Below the pieces are notes generated by a model that was not told the origin of the DNA, searched no databases, and saw nothing but the letters and a program-made list of their open reading frames with translations. Made by a program: the position numbers and the translations under genes. A stretch of 56,231 bases of DNA from contig JAKLIH010000001.1 in assembly GCA_022709715.1 (NCBI GenBank), positions 1 through 56,231 on the forward strand, written 5' to 3'. This document shows positions 1 through 9,426 of this stretch, one piece after another (position 1 is the first letter of the stretch; each line of letters opens with the position of its first letter). Source of the DNA: Patescibacteria group bacterium (lineage in GTDB: Bacteria > Patescibacteriota > Minisyncoccia > UBA6257 > JAKLIH01).

Positions 1-19
1 TTTTGTCCTCCATAAATAG

Positions 20-94
20 TCTAGGTGGAAGTACTCGAAACTTCATTGTGTCCTGGTCCCGGGCCAGGCGGGTTGCCTCTTACCCAACACCTAG
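20..94 (-). tRNA. tRNA-Pro (anticodon CGG)
   Basis: On the minus strand this folds as a cloverleaf with a perfect 7-bp acceptor stem (CTAGGTG/CACCTAG), a D-arm, an anticodon stem CCTGG/CCAGG and a T-arm with the loop TTCGAGT. The anticodon loop is CCCGGGA, giving anticodon CGG for proline. Position 33 is C where nearly all tRNAs have U. CCA is not encoded. It is the last gene of a four-tRNA minus-strand cluster. Confidence 0.85.
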
Positions 95-100
95 ATGAAA

Positions 101-176
101 CAGCTCGTAGGGGGTTCGAACCCCTCTATCTCCTGCGTGACAGGCAGGCGTTCTAACCAGGCTGAACTACATCCGC
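101..176 (-). tRNA. tRNA-Asp-like (GTC), acceptor stem does not pair
   Basis: The D-arm (GTTC/GAAC), the anticodon arm (CCTGC, loop CTGTCAC, GCAGG; anticodon GTC, Asp) and the T-arm (AGGGG, TTCGAAC, CCCCT) are all canonical. The 5' acceptor strand GCGGATG faces ACGAGCT on the 3' side and these do not pair. The gene lies 6 bp from tRNA-Pro. It may be a tRNA pseudogene, a recombinant with a foreign 3' end, or an assembly chimera. Confidence 0.65.
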
Positions 177-185
177 ATATTTTTG

Positions 186-256
186 TGCCGGTAATAGGAA
201 TCGAACCTATGTATGAGGTTTATGAGGCCTCCGCTCTACCACTGAGCTATACCGAC
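186..256 (-). tRNA. tRNA with CAT anticodon (Met, or Ile-2 if lysidine-modified)
   Basis: A full cloverleaf on the minus strand: acceptor GTCGGTA/TACCGGC with one G-U pair, D-arm GCTC/GAGC, anticodon loop CTCATAA (U33, anticodon CAT) and a T-arm with TTCGATT. The anticodon stem lacks the three G-C pairs of initiator tRNA, so this is an elongator Met tRNA or a CAT tRNA-Ile. CCA is not encoded. Confidence 0.85.
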
Positions 257-285
257 AAAGTCAGTGTTGGTTTCATGAAGTATGT

Positions 286-356
286 TGCGGGAGTTGGGGT
301 TGAACCAACAATCTCCAGGTTATGGGCCTGGCGAGATACCATTTCTCTATCCCGCA
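286..356 (-). tRNA. tRNA with CAT anticodon (second copy, C33)
   Basis: The acceptor stem TGCGGGA/TCCCGCA is perfect. The anticodon stem is CCAGG/CCTGG and the loop CCCATAA, giving CAT with C instead of U at position 33. The T-arm is GTTGG/CCAAC. It differs strongly from the neighbouring CAT tRNA, so one of the two is probably tRNA-Met and the other tRNA-Ile or an initiator; the anticodon stem does not have the initiator GGG/CCC signature. Confidence 0.8.
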
Positions 357-450
357 TTGTTATTATATCATATCTGTTGCCGAAAATCAAGTATTTGTAT
401 GTTAATTACGAGAATTTGTGAATAAATTAACATGGACAAATACTTGCATC

Positions 451-490
451 CCTGCCTACGGTAGGTAAACCTGCCTACCGGCAGGCAGGC
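451..490. repeat. CCTGCC/GGCAGG palindromic intergenic repeat
   Basis: Two overlapping inverted-repeat units built from CCTGCCTACCGGCAGGCAGG-like sequence. Similar palindromes occur at 34606-34626 and 55985-56005, always outside genes and next to a CCCACAC or GGTGTGG tract. GC-rich palindromes in an AT-rich genome suggest a dispersed repeat family, not a local feature. Confidence 0.75.
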
Positions 491-741
491 CCACACCAAG
501 AATTAACTCAAAACTCAAATGTCAAAAATCAAATCTATATCTCAAATGCCAAAAATTAATACAAAATACTAAATATTAAATTTGATGTGGTGGGTCTTAC
601 TATCGCCTTACTATTGTTTTACCATTGCTAGCCCCCACACCAACCTTCGGTTGGTTGTGGTGGGCTTTACTACTGTTTTACCATTGTATTACTTTTTGCC
701 AATTACCATTTACCATTTACTTTTTTGTATTAGTATTTGAC
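491..741. repeat. Repeat-rich spacer, no gene seen
   Basis: At 500-570 there are degenerate repeats of the type CAAAACTCAAATGTCAAAAA, whose complement recurs at 23170-23340. At 590-700 there are 11-nt units such as ACAATAGTAAG and ACAATGGTAAA (read on the minus strand), matching the tandem array at 34424-34478. A CCAACC-TTCG-GGTTGG hairpin lies near 640. No reading frame is convincing in either genetic code. Confidence 0.6.
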
Positions 742-770
742 TTGTTTTTTTAAAAAGTTTTTGTTATAGT
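742..770 (+). promoter_or_regulatory. Promoter before the ATPase operon
   Basis: A -35-like TTGTTT (742-747) and a -10-like TATAGT (765-770) are separated by 17 bp and lie 38 bp before the first ATG. The same 17-bp architecture recurs before many operons in this window, which supports the call. Confidence 0.5.
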
Positions 771-807
771 TTTATTGTATTATATAACTGAATTTTAAAT
801 TATTAGT

Positions 808-1230
808 ATGCCACATTTTGAAAAAAATATTCAATCCAACCGAGTTGGGCTAGAGCAAGTTAAAGTTTTATATGAAACCAAAAAAGATAATTATAAACAA
901 CATCATATTGAAACGAAAGGAGATAAAGAAATCATTAAAGATGTAATTAATGAAATTTTTGATAAAGAAATTAATCAAGTTGTGGCTAAGCCCGATATAA
1001 ATGTAAATAAATTTTCAGTATTTGGAGCTAACGACAATGATGATGACAACAATCAAGATGCCAATAGAACTCTGGAAGAATTAGTAAAAAAAGCTTTTGA
1101 TAATGGTGTGGCCAATGCTATAAATTTTAGTTTTAAAACTAGTAATGCTTATTTAATAGATAAGTTGCACGATTTACTGGTAGATAAATTTTATGAGGCG
1201 TTAGTAAATCAAAAAATTATTAAGAAATAA
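808..1230 (+). CDS. Hypothetical protein, 140 aa, first gene of the ATPase operon
   Basis: A charged protein without a signal peptide or membrane segment. The first half is Lys/Asp/Glu-rich. The second half (about residues 85-138) is predicted helical and contains LVKKAFDNGVANAINFSF. I do not recognise the family. It lies 10 bp before a conjugation-type ATPase and shares its promoter, so a role with that ATPase is plausible but unproven. The start ATG has no Shine-Dalgarno sequence, as is usual in this genome. It has no Trp codon of either kind. Confidence 0.7.
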   Translation: MPHFEKNIQSNRVGLEQVKVLYETKKDNYKQHHIETKGDKEIIKDVINEIFDKEINQVVAKPDINVNKFSVFGANDNDDDNNQDANRTLEELVKKAFDNGVANAINFSFKTSNAYLIDKLHDLLVDKFYEALVNQKIIKK

Positions 1231-1240
1231 ATATTTATTA

Positions 1241-3796
1241 ATGGAACAAATTTTTTATTTTTTTGAACGTTGATCTTGAATTATTCTGGTGTTAATCGGC
1301 GTGAGTTTTTGATTTATCAATAAAATAATTTATAAGCGAAAACTTAATTTGGTTATGAATTATAAATTGTTATCTATTAAAGTACCTAGAGATATTTCTC
1401 AAGATAAAAGTGAAAATAATAAAAAAATTAGTGAAATGATTGCTAGTTGCGATCAGATGATAAGTAACTTAAATAAATTTAAATATCCAATTGTTTTTGA
1501 AATAGCTTCACCAATTGATACGAGAGAAATTATGTTTTTTGTGGCGTGTCATCGCAAACACATTGATATGATTCAAAAAATGATTACAGCGTATTTCCCA
1601 TTTAGTGAAGTTATTGAAACTAGTGATTATACTGTATTTGGTTTGAAAAATTATAATGGTGGGGCAGTGGGCAAGCTTAATACTCATTTTGCTTTGCCAA
1701 TTAAAACTTATCAAAATTTTGAGAGTGATCCTTTTGCTAGTATTTTAAATGCCTTTTCAAAAATTGGCGATAATGAAGGCATGGCTTTACAATTAATTTT
1801 AAACAGTACAAGCAGTGAGAAAAAAGATATAAAGAAAATTTTAGAAAATTTAAAACGAGGTGAAAAAGAGAAAGATGTTTTTAATCGCAAATTTGTTGAC
1901 ATATCAATGGTGAAAGAAACGTTTAATCCATTCGCAAAATCCGATAAAGATAAAAAAGAAAATGAACCTAAAATTGTTGATGAAGCGTTAGTTAAAAATG
2001 TTGAAAATAAATTGCTTCAACCATTATTTGATGTTAATTTGAGATTAGTGGTTTCATCACCCGACAAGAGTCGAGTTGATGATTTAATCCAAGAAGTTAA
2101 AAATGGTTTTACGCAACTGTCTAGTCCAGTACTTAATTTAATTGAATTTAAGAAGCAACAAGGTTCAAAATTGAAAACCTTGATTTTTCAATATGTTTAT
2201 CGTTTGCTTGATAGCAAAACAACTATGGTTTTAAATTCTAGTGAAATTAATAGTTTTTGACATTTACCGCATATGATGCTAGAAATACCAAATATAAAAT
2301 GATTGAGCTTTCGAACGGCTCAACCACCAGTGGATTTACCCGAAGAAGGTTTAATTATAGGTAAAAATAATTATCGAGGTGAAGAAAGATTTATCAGACA
2401 ACAAGTTAAAGATAGAAGATTGCATACCTATGTTATTGGTCAAACTGGTACTGGTAAAACTCAGTTGCTTAAAAGCTGAATTACTCAAGACATTCAAAAT
2501 GGCAATGGGGTTTGTTTTATTGATCCTCATGGTGATGTAGCTAATGAACTTTTAGATTTTATACCTAAAGAACGTATAAAAGATGTTGTTTATATTAATC
2601 CAGCTGATCCTAAATACACGATGAGTTTTAATATTTTAGAATCAAGTCCAGAAAAACAAATGGATCAAACATTTATCATTAATGAAGTTCTAGAAATAAT
2701 GGATAAATTATATGATTTGAAAACAATGGGTGGTCCAATTTTTGAACAATATATGCGAAATGCTTTAGCTTTATTAATGTCTGATCCGGTTGAACAATTT
2801 ACTTTAGTAGAAGTGCCATCGGTTTTGACCAATGATAAATTTAGACAAAAATTATTAGCAAGAACTACTAATTTTATTGTGAAAGATTTTTGAGAAACAC
2901 AAGCTGAAAAAGCTGGAGGAGAAGTATCTTTAAATAATATGGCACCATATATAAACTCTAAACTTGCGCCATTTTTAACCAACAATTTAATGCGACCGAT
3001 TATTGGCCAAACTAAATCATCGTTAGATTTTAATGACATTATCAATTCCAAAAAGATTTTAATTATTAATTTAGCGAAAGGTCTTTTGGGGGAAAGTAAC
3101 AGTTATTTGATTGGTATGATTATGGTTGGAAAATTGACGTCAGCTGCTTTTGCTAGAGCCGCCATGCCGGAAGATCAAAGAAATGATTTTTATTTATATA
3201 TCGATGAATTTCAAAATATTACAACTCGATCAATTCCTCAAATTTTATCGGAGTTGAGAAAGTATCGTTTATCTTTAATTATTGCTCATCAATTTATTGC
3301 TCAAGTTCAAGATGAAATTCGGGATGCAATTTTTGGTAACGTTGGGTCAATGGTATCTTTTCGGGTTAGCAATCCGGATGGGGAAGTTTTAAAAAAATAT
3401 TTTGTGCCAGTTTTTAATGAAGTGGACTTAGTATCATTAGCTAATTGAAATGCTTACATACGTTTAATGACTAATGGCCAACCTAGTCGAGCCTTTAATA
3501 TTTCAACCATTTTAGCTAAACCATTGGAAATTTCTTATAAAGATCAGGCTATTGAAGCGTCAAATAAAGCCTATGCTAGATTGCGATCCGAAGTGGATCA
3601 AGAAATTATGGAAAGATTCAAACGCAATAATCAATCTATTGAAGAAATACTACCAAGCAATAGTGAAACTATTTTGTCAGATCAAGAAACAAATGAAGGT
3701 ATGGAAGAAGAAACTGAGTTTGACGAAGAATTTCTTAATGAAGTTTTGGCTTCAATGCGAAATGAAGAGAACGCAGATAAAAAAAGTAATGAATAA
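1241..3796 (+). CDS. Conjugation/type IV secretion ATPase (VirB4/TraG-like), membrane-anchored
   Basis: An 851-aa protein when UGA is read as Trp; the standard code breaks it into at least five pieces. One transmembrane segment lies near residues 8-26. After an N-terminal domain of about 370 residues comes an ATPase with Walker A GQTGTGKT (about residue 400), FIDPHGD, and Walker B YIDEFQNI (about residue 655). The sequence ANWNAYIRLMTNGQ after the ATPase is typical of the CPR type IV secretion DNA-binding family. UGA falls at the Trp of DFWETQ and of ANWNAY. The C-terminus is acidic. It probably translocates DNA or protein at the membrane; neighbouring conjugation genes are absent. The ATG at 1241 is chosen because it adds the membrane segment. 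Confidence 0.85.
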
Positions 3797-3802
3797 TAAA
3801 AT

Positions 3803-4249
3803 ATGATTAATAAAGGTTGGCAATTGTTAATGGATATAATTAATTATTTTTTTAAATTTGAATTTATTAGATTTGGTTTTATTGGTTTTTTGAATACAGT
3901 AATTGATTATGGTTTGATGAATATCTTGATGTGAATATTTAAAACCAATAATGGCAATGGTTTTTTACTGATTAAAATATTTTCGATTGCTATGTCTATT
4001 ATTTTTAGTTATTATGCTAATTTACAATGAACTTTTAAATCTAAAAATAATACAAATCATCAATTGTTGCAATTTATATGTTTAAGTGTTATAACTATTT
4101 GTGTAAATGTTTGAATCACAACTTATTTAGTAAATTCGGTGGATTTGAATATTAATGGTTATTTATGGGCTAATATTGCTTCATTTGCTGGGGCGATAGT
4201 AGCAATTACTACAAGATATTTTGGTTCCAGAATAATATTTAACAAATAA
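3803..4249 (+). CDS. GtrA-family membrane protein
   Basis: A 148-aa protein with four hydrophobic segments. It has the GtrA signature elements: RFGFIGFLNT near the N-terminus, SYYANLQWTF in the middle, where W is a UGA codon, and a C-terminal RYFGSRIIF. GtrA proteins are thought to move lipid-linked sugars across the membrane for cell-surface glycosylation. Four UGA codons would destroy the frame in the standard code. It starts 6 bp after the ATPase stop. Confidence 0.85.
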
Positions 4250-4267
4250 TAATATTAAACGGTAAAT

Positions 4268-4723
4268 ATGTTATATTTAGCTAGCGATCATCGCGGATTT
4301 GGCTTAAAAGAAAAAGTAAAAGAATTTTTAAATACGGTTAAAATTGAATATAAGGATTTTGGTAATTTAGTTTATGATAAAGATGATGATTTGCCAGATT
4401 TTGCATCAAAAGTAGCTAAAAAAATATCACAAAATTCTAAAAAAGATAAAGGTATTGTTATTTGTGGATCGGGAGTAGGTGGATCGATTATAAGTAATAA
4501 ATTTAAAAAAGTAAGAGCGGCTTTATGCTTGACGGTTAATGTGGCTAAGGAAAGCCGAGAGCACCATGATTCAAATGTTTTATGTTTAGCTGCTGATTTG
4601 ACTGATAGCTCAGTAGCTTGGATGATTATTAAAAAATGATTAACTACACCACCACCAAGTAAAGCTAGATATCAAAATAGATTAAAAATAATAGAGAAAA
4701 TTGAAAAAGAAAATTTTAAATAA
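4268..4723 (+). CDS. rpiB: Ribose-5-phosphate isomerase B
   Basis: A 151-aa RpiB/LacAB-family enzyme that interconverts ribose 5-phosphate and ribulose 5-phosphate. Visible motifs are ASDHRGFGLKEK at the N-terminus, VICGSGVGGSI with the catalytic Cys, the NKFKKVRAALC segment, and SREHHDSNVLCL. The C-terminal tail after residue 123 is only reached by reading UGA as Trp (KKWLTTPPPSKARYQ), which restores normal family length. It sits directly before rpe, so the two pentose-phosphate steps are coexpressed. Confidence 0.92.
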
Positions 4724-4732
4724 ACTATTAAT

Positions 4733-5395
4733 ATGCCAATGATTGTTCCGGTAGTAAATTCTAAAAATCTAAATGATTTAAAGAAAAAACTATTACAACT
4801 TAAAAACTACGATGGCATTATCCAGCTGGATTTATCAGATGGCGAGTTTACTCATTGGAAAAATTATACTAATTTATCAAAAATTAAAGATTTAAAAATA
4901 ACTTTGCCGTTTGAGATTCATTTTATGTTTGAAAAACCAGAAAAATATATTGAAGATTTGATTTTTCTTGAACCTAAACGTATTATTTTACATGTTGAAG
5001 CGATTAATAATTTTCAAAAATGTTATAAATTGTGTAGACAAAATAAAATTGAATTGGCTTTAGCCATTTGTCCAGAAACACCAATATCCAAACTATTTCC
5101 GTATTTAAAATATTTAAATATGGTTTTAATATTGGCAGTTATTCCTGGGCCATCTGGTCAAACTATGCAACACTATGTTTTAGAGAATATTCCGATTATT
5201 AAAAGAAAAAATAGAAGAATTAAAATTGAAATGGATGGTGGTATTAATGAACGCAACATGGATACGATTGTAACTTTTGGAGTTGATTATTTGGCAATGG
5301 GATCTTCTATTTTTGATTTTAAAAAACCCATGGAGAGAATTAAATTCTTACAAAAAGAATTGGAAACTATTAAAAAAATTAAAAGAATTAAATAA
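4733..5395 (+). CDS. rpe: Ribulose-phosphate 3-epimerase-like protein
   Basis: A 220-aa TIM-barrel protein of the Rpe family, which interconverts ribulose 5-phosphate and xylulose 5-phosphate. It keeps LDLSDGEF (family HxDxMDGHF), EIHFMF (family DVHLM), IPGPSGQ (family NPGFGGQ), EMDGGI with the second catalytic Asp, and GSSIF. The first metal-ligand His is Gln here (QLDLSDG), so metal binding may be altered. It lies 9 bp after rpiB and completes the link to the split transketolase at 33-34 kb. Confidence 0.85.
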   Translation: MPMIVPVVNSKNLNDLKKKLLQLKNYDGIIQLDLSDGEFTHWKNYTNLSKIKDLKITLPFEIHFMFEKPEKYIEDLIFLEPKRIILHVEAINNFQKCYKLCRQNKIELALAICPETPISKLFPYLKYLNMVLILAVIPGPSGQTMQHYVLENIPIIKRKNRRIKIEMDGGINERNMDTIVTFGVDYLAMGSSIFDFKKPMERIKFLQKELETIKKIKRIK

Positions 5396-5425
5396 ATTGG
5401 ATTCTATACCATTTTCGAAAATGTT

Positions 5426-5465
5426 AGTCAAATTGCTTGATTTGACTTCTTTTTTTTGCTATAAT
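5426..5465 (+). promoter_or_regulatory. Overlapping terminator and tpiA promoter
   Basis: The hairpin AGTCAAAT-TGCTTG-ATTTGACT (5426-5447) followed by a T-rich run forms a rho-independent terminator for the upstream genes. Its right half overlaps a -35 element TTGATT (5437-5442), which has 17 bp to a perfect TATAAT (5460-5465) with TG just upstream (extended -10). One 40-bp stretch ends one transcript and starts the next. Confidence 0.65.
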
Positions 5466-5503
5466 TTATGTTAGATAGATTTATAAATATAATTATTAAA
5501 ATT

Positions 5504-6301
5504 ATGTTTAAATTGATTGTATCAAATTGAAAGCAATTTCCCGATACCAAGGAACAGTCTGACAATTTTGTGGAAAAATTGAATAGTTTAATTAGCAAAC
5601 ACAAGCTAAATAAGCTTTTAAAAGACAGCCAAGTTGTCATTTTGCCACCCCATGTTTATATCGATAGATTGCGAAGTATTATAAATAAAGATATTGAAAT
5701 TGGTTCTCAAGATGTATCCAAGTTTAATCAAGGAGCTTTTACTGGTGAAGTATCAAGCAAAATGTTAAAATCGATGGGGGTAAAGTATGTGCTAGTAGGT
5801 CACTCAGAAAGACGTATAAATTTTAAAGAAAAAAATGAAGATATAAATGCAAAAGTTGTTAACTGTCTGCATTACAATTTGAAACCAATTTTATGTATTG
5901 GTGAAAATGCTAGAAGTAAAAGTGAAACAGCCAATAGTTTCAGAATTAAAAAAATTATTTTTTCTCAGCTCAACGAATGCTTAAAAGGAGTTAAAGAAGA
6001 AGAAATTAAAAATATTATAATTGTTTATGAACCAGTTTGAGCTATTAGTACAAGTCCGAACAGTCAAGTAGCAGAAATTAGCGATATTGAAACTATGATA
6101 ATAAATATACGATTTTGATTTGAAACTCGTTTTGGAAAAGAAAAAGCTTCAAATGTTAAAATATTATATGGCGGGTCGATAAATAAAAATAATATTTTAA
6201 ATTTTAAGTCGATCTTTATTGGTGATGGTTTGCTAATTGGTAAAGCTAGTACCAATTTAGATGAATACATTAGTATTTTAAAAACTTTAAAAAATTTTTA
6301 A
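5504..6301 (+). CDS. tpiA: Triosephosphate isomerase
   Basis: A 265-aa glycolytic enzyme that interconverts dihydroxyacetone phosphate and glyceraldehyde 3-phosphate. Catalytic motifs are NWK (residues 8-10), GHSERR with the active-site His, YEPVWA with the catalytic Glu, and LYGGS for phosphate binding. All three Trp codons, in NWK, EPVW and FWFE, are UGA; the first two are among the most conserved Trp residues in any protein and prove the recoding. The ATG at 5504 is the only start that includes NWK. pgk follows two genes later. Confidence 0.95.
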
Positions 6302-6310
6302 ATTTAAAAC

Positions 6311-7099
6311 ATGGATTTTACAAAAAAACCTTTTAAATGATTGATTGTAGCGATTGGTTTATCAGTCATTTTTGCTCTAGTAACTTTTGGATTTTATCAA
6401 ATGGTAAAATCAGATAATGAATCTTCGCAAGGCCGAACAACTACTTTGACCGCCGAAGGGAAGGTAACAGTTATTCCGGACATTGCCAAAATTAGTTTTT
6501 CAATTGCGCTTGAAAATGTATCAATTGAAAAGTTAACCAATGAAAATAATTTAAAAATGCAAACGGTGATTGATTATTTAAAATCAGTTGATATCAAAGA
6601 AAAAGATATTAAAACTACCAATTATAGTTTGTATCCAATTTATGAAGAAAAATGTTTTGATGATAATTCTGGCTTTCGAAAATGTAATAGTGAATTGACA
6701 AAATATAAGTTAGATCAAGTAATTGAAGTGACAATTCGTGATTTTGCTAAAATTGATACAATTGTTGGTAAAGTTTCAGAATTAGGTGTTAATAATGTTT
6801 CGAATTTAGCTTTTTCAGTGGAAGATATGGAAAAAGTCCAAAATGAAGCCAAAATTCAAGCTATTCAAAAAATTATGGAAAGAGCTAATGATATTTCTAA
6901 CGCTACTAAAGTTAGATTTGGCCGAATTATTAACATTGCTGAAAATTATAATAATTATAACTATATGAAGGGTGGGGTGGCTTATGATACAAGTAGCTAT
7001 CGTTTAGAAAGTAGTATTGCGCCTGTTGCTCAAGCTCCAATTGAAGCTGGTTCTAAAGACATTACTGCCACCGTTTCAATTACGTTTGAAATTAAATAA
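6311..7099 (+). CDS. SIMPL-domain (DUF541) secreted or membrane-anchored protein
   Basis: A 262-aa protein with one N-terminal membrane segment (about residues 11-28), then a SIMPL/DUF541 domain that begins near TLTAEGKVTVIPDIAKISFS and ends with ITATVSITFEIK. Starting at 6311 adds MDFTKKPFKW, with W encoded by UGA, before the membrane anchor. SIMPL proteins are periplasmic or extracellular; their biochemical role is poorly defined. It sits between tpiA and pgk with 9- and 10-bp gaps, so it is cotranscribed with glycolytic genes. Confidence 0.85.
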
Positions 7100-7109
7100 T
7101 ATAATATCT

Positions 7110-8282
7110 ATGGATTTGAAATTGCCTACAGCTAGTCAAATAAAAGGAAAAAGGGTTATTATCCGCTTGGATTTAAATTCCCAAGAAACTGATAAAATAC
7201 ATTATAGATTGCTGTCGACTCAAAAAACAATTTCTTTTCTACTTAAAAATAAGGCCAAAACAATTGTTGTTTTGGCCCATTTAGGTAGACCAGAATCAGA
7301 TAAACATAGTTTTAAAATTAATCAATTCGATTTATATAACGAAAAGTTGAGCTTAAAAATTTTCAAAGGTATTTTATCCAAACTGTTTAAAACTAAAGTA
7401 TTTTTCTTCAAATATAGTATATTTAGTGATAAGTTCGATAAATATTTTAATGCTAAAAAGTTACCGCGGATTATTTTATTAGAAAATATGCGTTTTTATT
7501 TGGGCGAAGACAATAACGATATTAATTTTGCTAAACGTCTATCTACAATTGGCGATGTATTTATTGATGAAGCTTTTTCGGTTTGTCATCGAAAGGTAGC
7601 TACTAACACAGCCATTACAAAATTATTACCTAGTTTTTTTGGGTTTAATTATTTATTGGAAGTAAAAAACTTAGATAAGGTATTGGAAAAATCAAAAAAC
7701 GATTTGATCGTAATTGTAGGAGGAGCCAAGATTAAAGACAAAACTGAAATAATAATGAAATTTATAAATAAAAGTAGCTATATATTGATTGGTGGTGGTA
7801 TAGCTAATTCCTTTATAAGGGCGGCTGGATTTGAAGTTGGCCGATCCTATTTTGATGAAATGCCAATACCTAATTTTAATAAATTAGATTTTAATAAAAT
7901 TATTTTGCCAATTGATTTTAAAGTTTTAGATTCAAATGGTTCAACAAAATATAAAATGAATTCGGATATCAGTACCACCGATCGAATTTTGGATTTAGGC
8001 AATCTAACCATCCAACAATTTATAAACTATGTTAAAAAGTCAAAATTTATTTTATGAAATGGGCCACTTGGTTATATTGAAGACGAACGATTTTCAATTG
8101 CTACAAAATCTTTACTCGAATTTATTAAAAATGATAAAAACCGAAAGTATGTTTTGGGTGGTGGTGAAACCTTGGATTCAATTGCCCAAATGGCACCGTC
8201 AATTTTTAAACAAAAAAATGTTTTTGTATCAACTGGTGGTGGGGCTATGCTTTGGTATTTAAGTAAAAAATTGAAAAATTAA
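7110..8282 (+). CDS. pgk: Phosphoglycerate kinase
   Basis: A 390-aa kinase that makes ATP from 1,3-bisphosphoglycerate. It contains RVIIRLDLN near the N-terminus, VLAHLGRP, the FIDEAF segment with FGFNYLLE, VGGAKIKDK, the nucleotide-binding IGGGIANSF, LWNGPLGYIE and a C-terminal VSTGGGAML. W in LWNGPLG is UGA; the standard code would end the protein there and lose about 75 residues. The start is the ATG at 7110, 10 bp after the SIMPL gene. Confidence 0.95.
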
Positions 8283-8284
8283 AG

Positions 8285-8893
8285 ATGGATAAAAAATATT
8301 TTGAAAGTTTTCAAGACAACGATAACGTATTAATTAAAAATGGCCCAAAAATGAAAGAACGAGATCTAGTGTTTTTAGATTTAGAAATGACTGGGCTTAA
8401 AATTGATCATGAAATAATTGAAATTGGTTGATTAAAAGTTGATCCAAAAACATTACAAGTTAAAGAAGAATTTAATATAAAAATTAAACCTAAACGGTTG
8501 GATTTAGCGGACAAAAAAGCTTTAGAGATTAGTGGTTATAACGAAGCGGATTGACAAAATGCAGTTTCAATTGAAGAAGCCATGAAAATGTTTATCGAAA
8601 AATGTTCAGGTTGTGTTTTATGTGGTTATAATTTCTTTTATGATTGATCATGACTATATAATATTTTTAATAGCTTGGGAGCTTTTAATCCACCGTTTTA
8701 TTATCATAAGCTGGATATTATGTCGATGGCCTATTTAGTGTTGAAAAATGATATAGCAATTGAAAATTTTGGTTTAACCAATGTATGTCAATATTTTGAT
8801 ATCAAAAGGGATAAATGTCACAATGCTTTTTATGATGCAAAATTTACTTTTGAAGTTTATAAAAAACTATGTGAACGATTAGCGAATTGTTAA
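8285..8893 (+). CDS. DEDDh-family 3'-5' exonuclease (DnaQ/oligoribonuclease-like)
   Basis: A 202-aa RNase H-fold exonuclease. The DEDDh residues are visible: Asp and Glu of FLDLEMTGL (about residues 36-44), Asp of GYNFFYDWSW, and His and Asp of HNAFYDAKFTFEVY. This set fits DnaQ-type proofreading domains, RNase T and oligoribonuclease; the exact substrate cannot be decided. Four UGA Trp codons occur. It begins two bases after pgk and is followed by an RNase H gene. Confidence 0.85.
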
Positions 8894-8920
8894 TATAAAA
8901 ACGAATAGAAAAATAATATT

Positions 8921-9340
8921 ATGGAAAAAATAATACGTGTCTTTACGGATGGTGGATCTAGAAATAATCCAGGGCAGGCGGCAGTTGGGGTAGTGATTAA
9001 CGAACATAAATTTAAAAAAACTATTGGCATTAGAACCAATAATGAAGCTGAATATGAAGCTGTCATTTTGGCGTTAGAAAAAATAAAAGAATTATTTTTG
9101 TTGAATGAAGACGATGAAGCCAAAATTGATTTTTATTTGGATTCAGAATTAGTGTGCAAGCAAATAAATCGAGAATATAAAATTAAAGATGAAAAATTAG
9201 CCAAACTTTTTTTGAAGGCATATAACTTGATGCAAAAATTACCGAAAATTAAATTTCATCATATATTAAGGGATAAAAACAAAGAAGCGGACCTATTAGT
9301 AAATGAGGCATTAGATGAGCTTGAAAAAAGACCAAAATAG
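8921..9340 (+). CDS. rnhA: Ribonuclease HI-like protein
   Basis: A 139-aa RNase H family member that should cleave RNA in RNA-DNA hybrids. The four catalytic acids are visible: Asp in FTDGGSRNNPG, Glu in NEAEYEAV, Asp in YLDSELV and Asp in NKEADLL. It is the short form without an N-terminal hybrid-binding domain. A terminator overlaps its end, so it closes the operon that started at tpiA. Confidence 0.9.
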   Translation: MEKIIRVFTDGGSRNNPGQAAVGVVINEHKFKKTIGIRTNNEAEYEAVILALEKIKELFLLNEDDEAKIDFYLDSELVCKQINREYKIKDEKLAKLFLKAYNLMQKLPKIKFHHILRDKNKEADLLVNEALDELEKRPK

Positions 9341-9350
9341 GTCTTTTTTT
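9324..9350 (+). terminator. Rho-independent terminator overlapping the rnhA stop
   Basis: AAAAAAGACC-AAAATA-GGTCTTTTTT forms a short stem followed by seven T residues. It starts inside the last codons of rnhA. The A-tract on the other side could let it work in both directions. Confidence 0.7.
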
Positions 9351-9363
9351 AACGTTTTTGATA

Positions 9364-9392
9364 TTGCAATTATTTTAAAATTTTGCTATAAT
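9364..9392 (+). promoter_or_regulatory. Promoter before the DUF5652 gene
   Basis: A -35-like TTGCAA (9364-9369), a 17-bp spacer ending in TTTTGC, and a perfect TATAAT (9387-9392). The TTTTGCTATAATTTAT block is almost identical to that of the tpiA promoter, which suggests a shared extended -10. Confidence 0.7.
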
Positions 9393-9426
9393 TTATAATG
9401 TTTAATAAAGAATTAAGCTTGTAAAT

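Noticed and set aside
186-256. A tRNA with UCA anticodon that would read UGA
   Set aside because: The loop CTCATAA contains TCA, but U33 and the stem set the anticodon to CAT; TCA would be out of register by one base. No UCA tRNA was found in the window.
95-421. 108-codon open frame on the plus strand
   Set aside because: It runs antisense through three tRNA genes.
1508-1902. Minus-strand open frames inside the ATPase gene
   Set aside because: They are opposite to a well-supported gene with Walker motifs and are shadows of its codon pattern.
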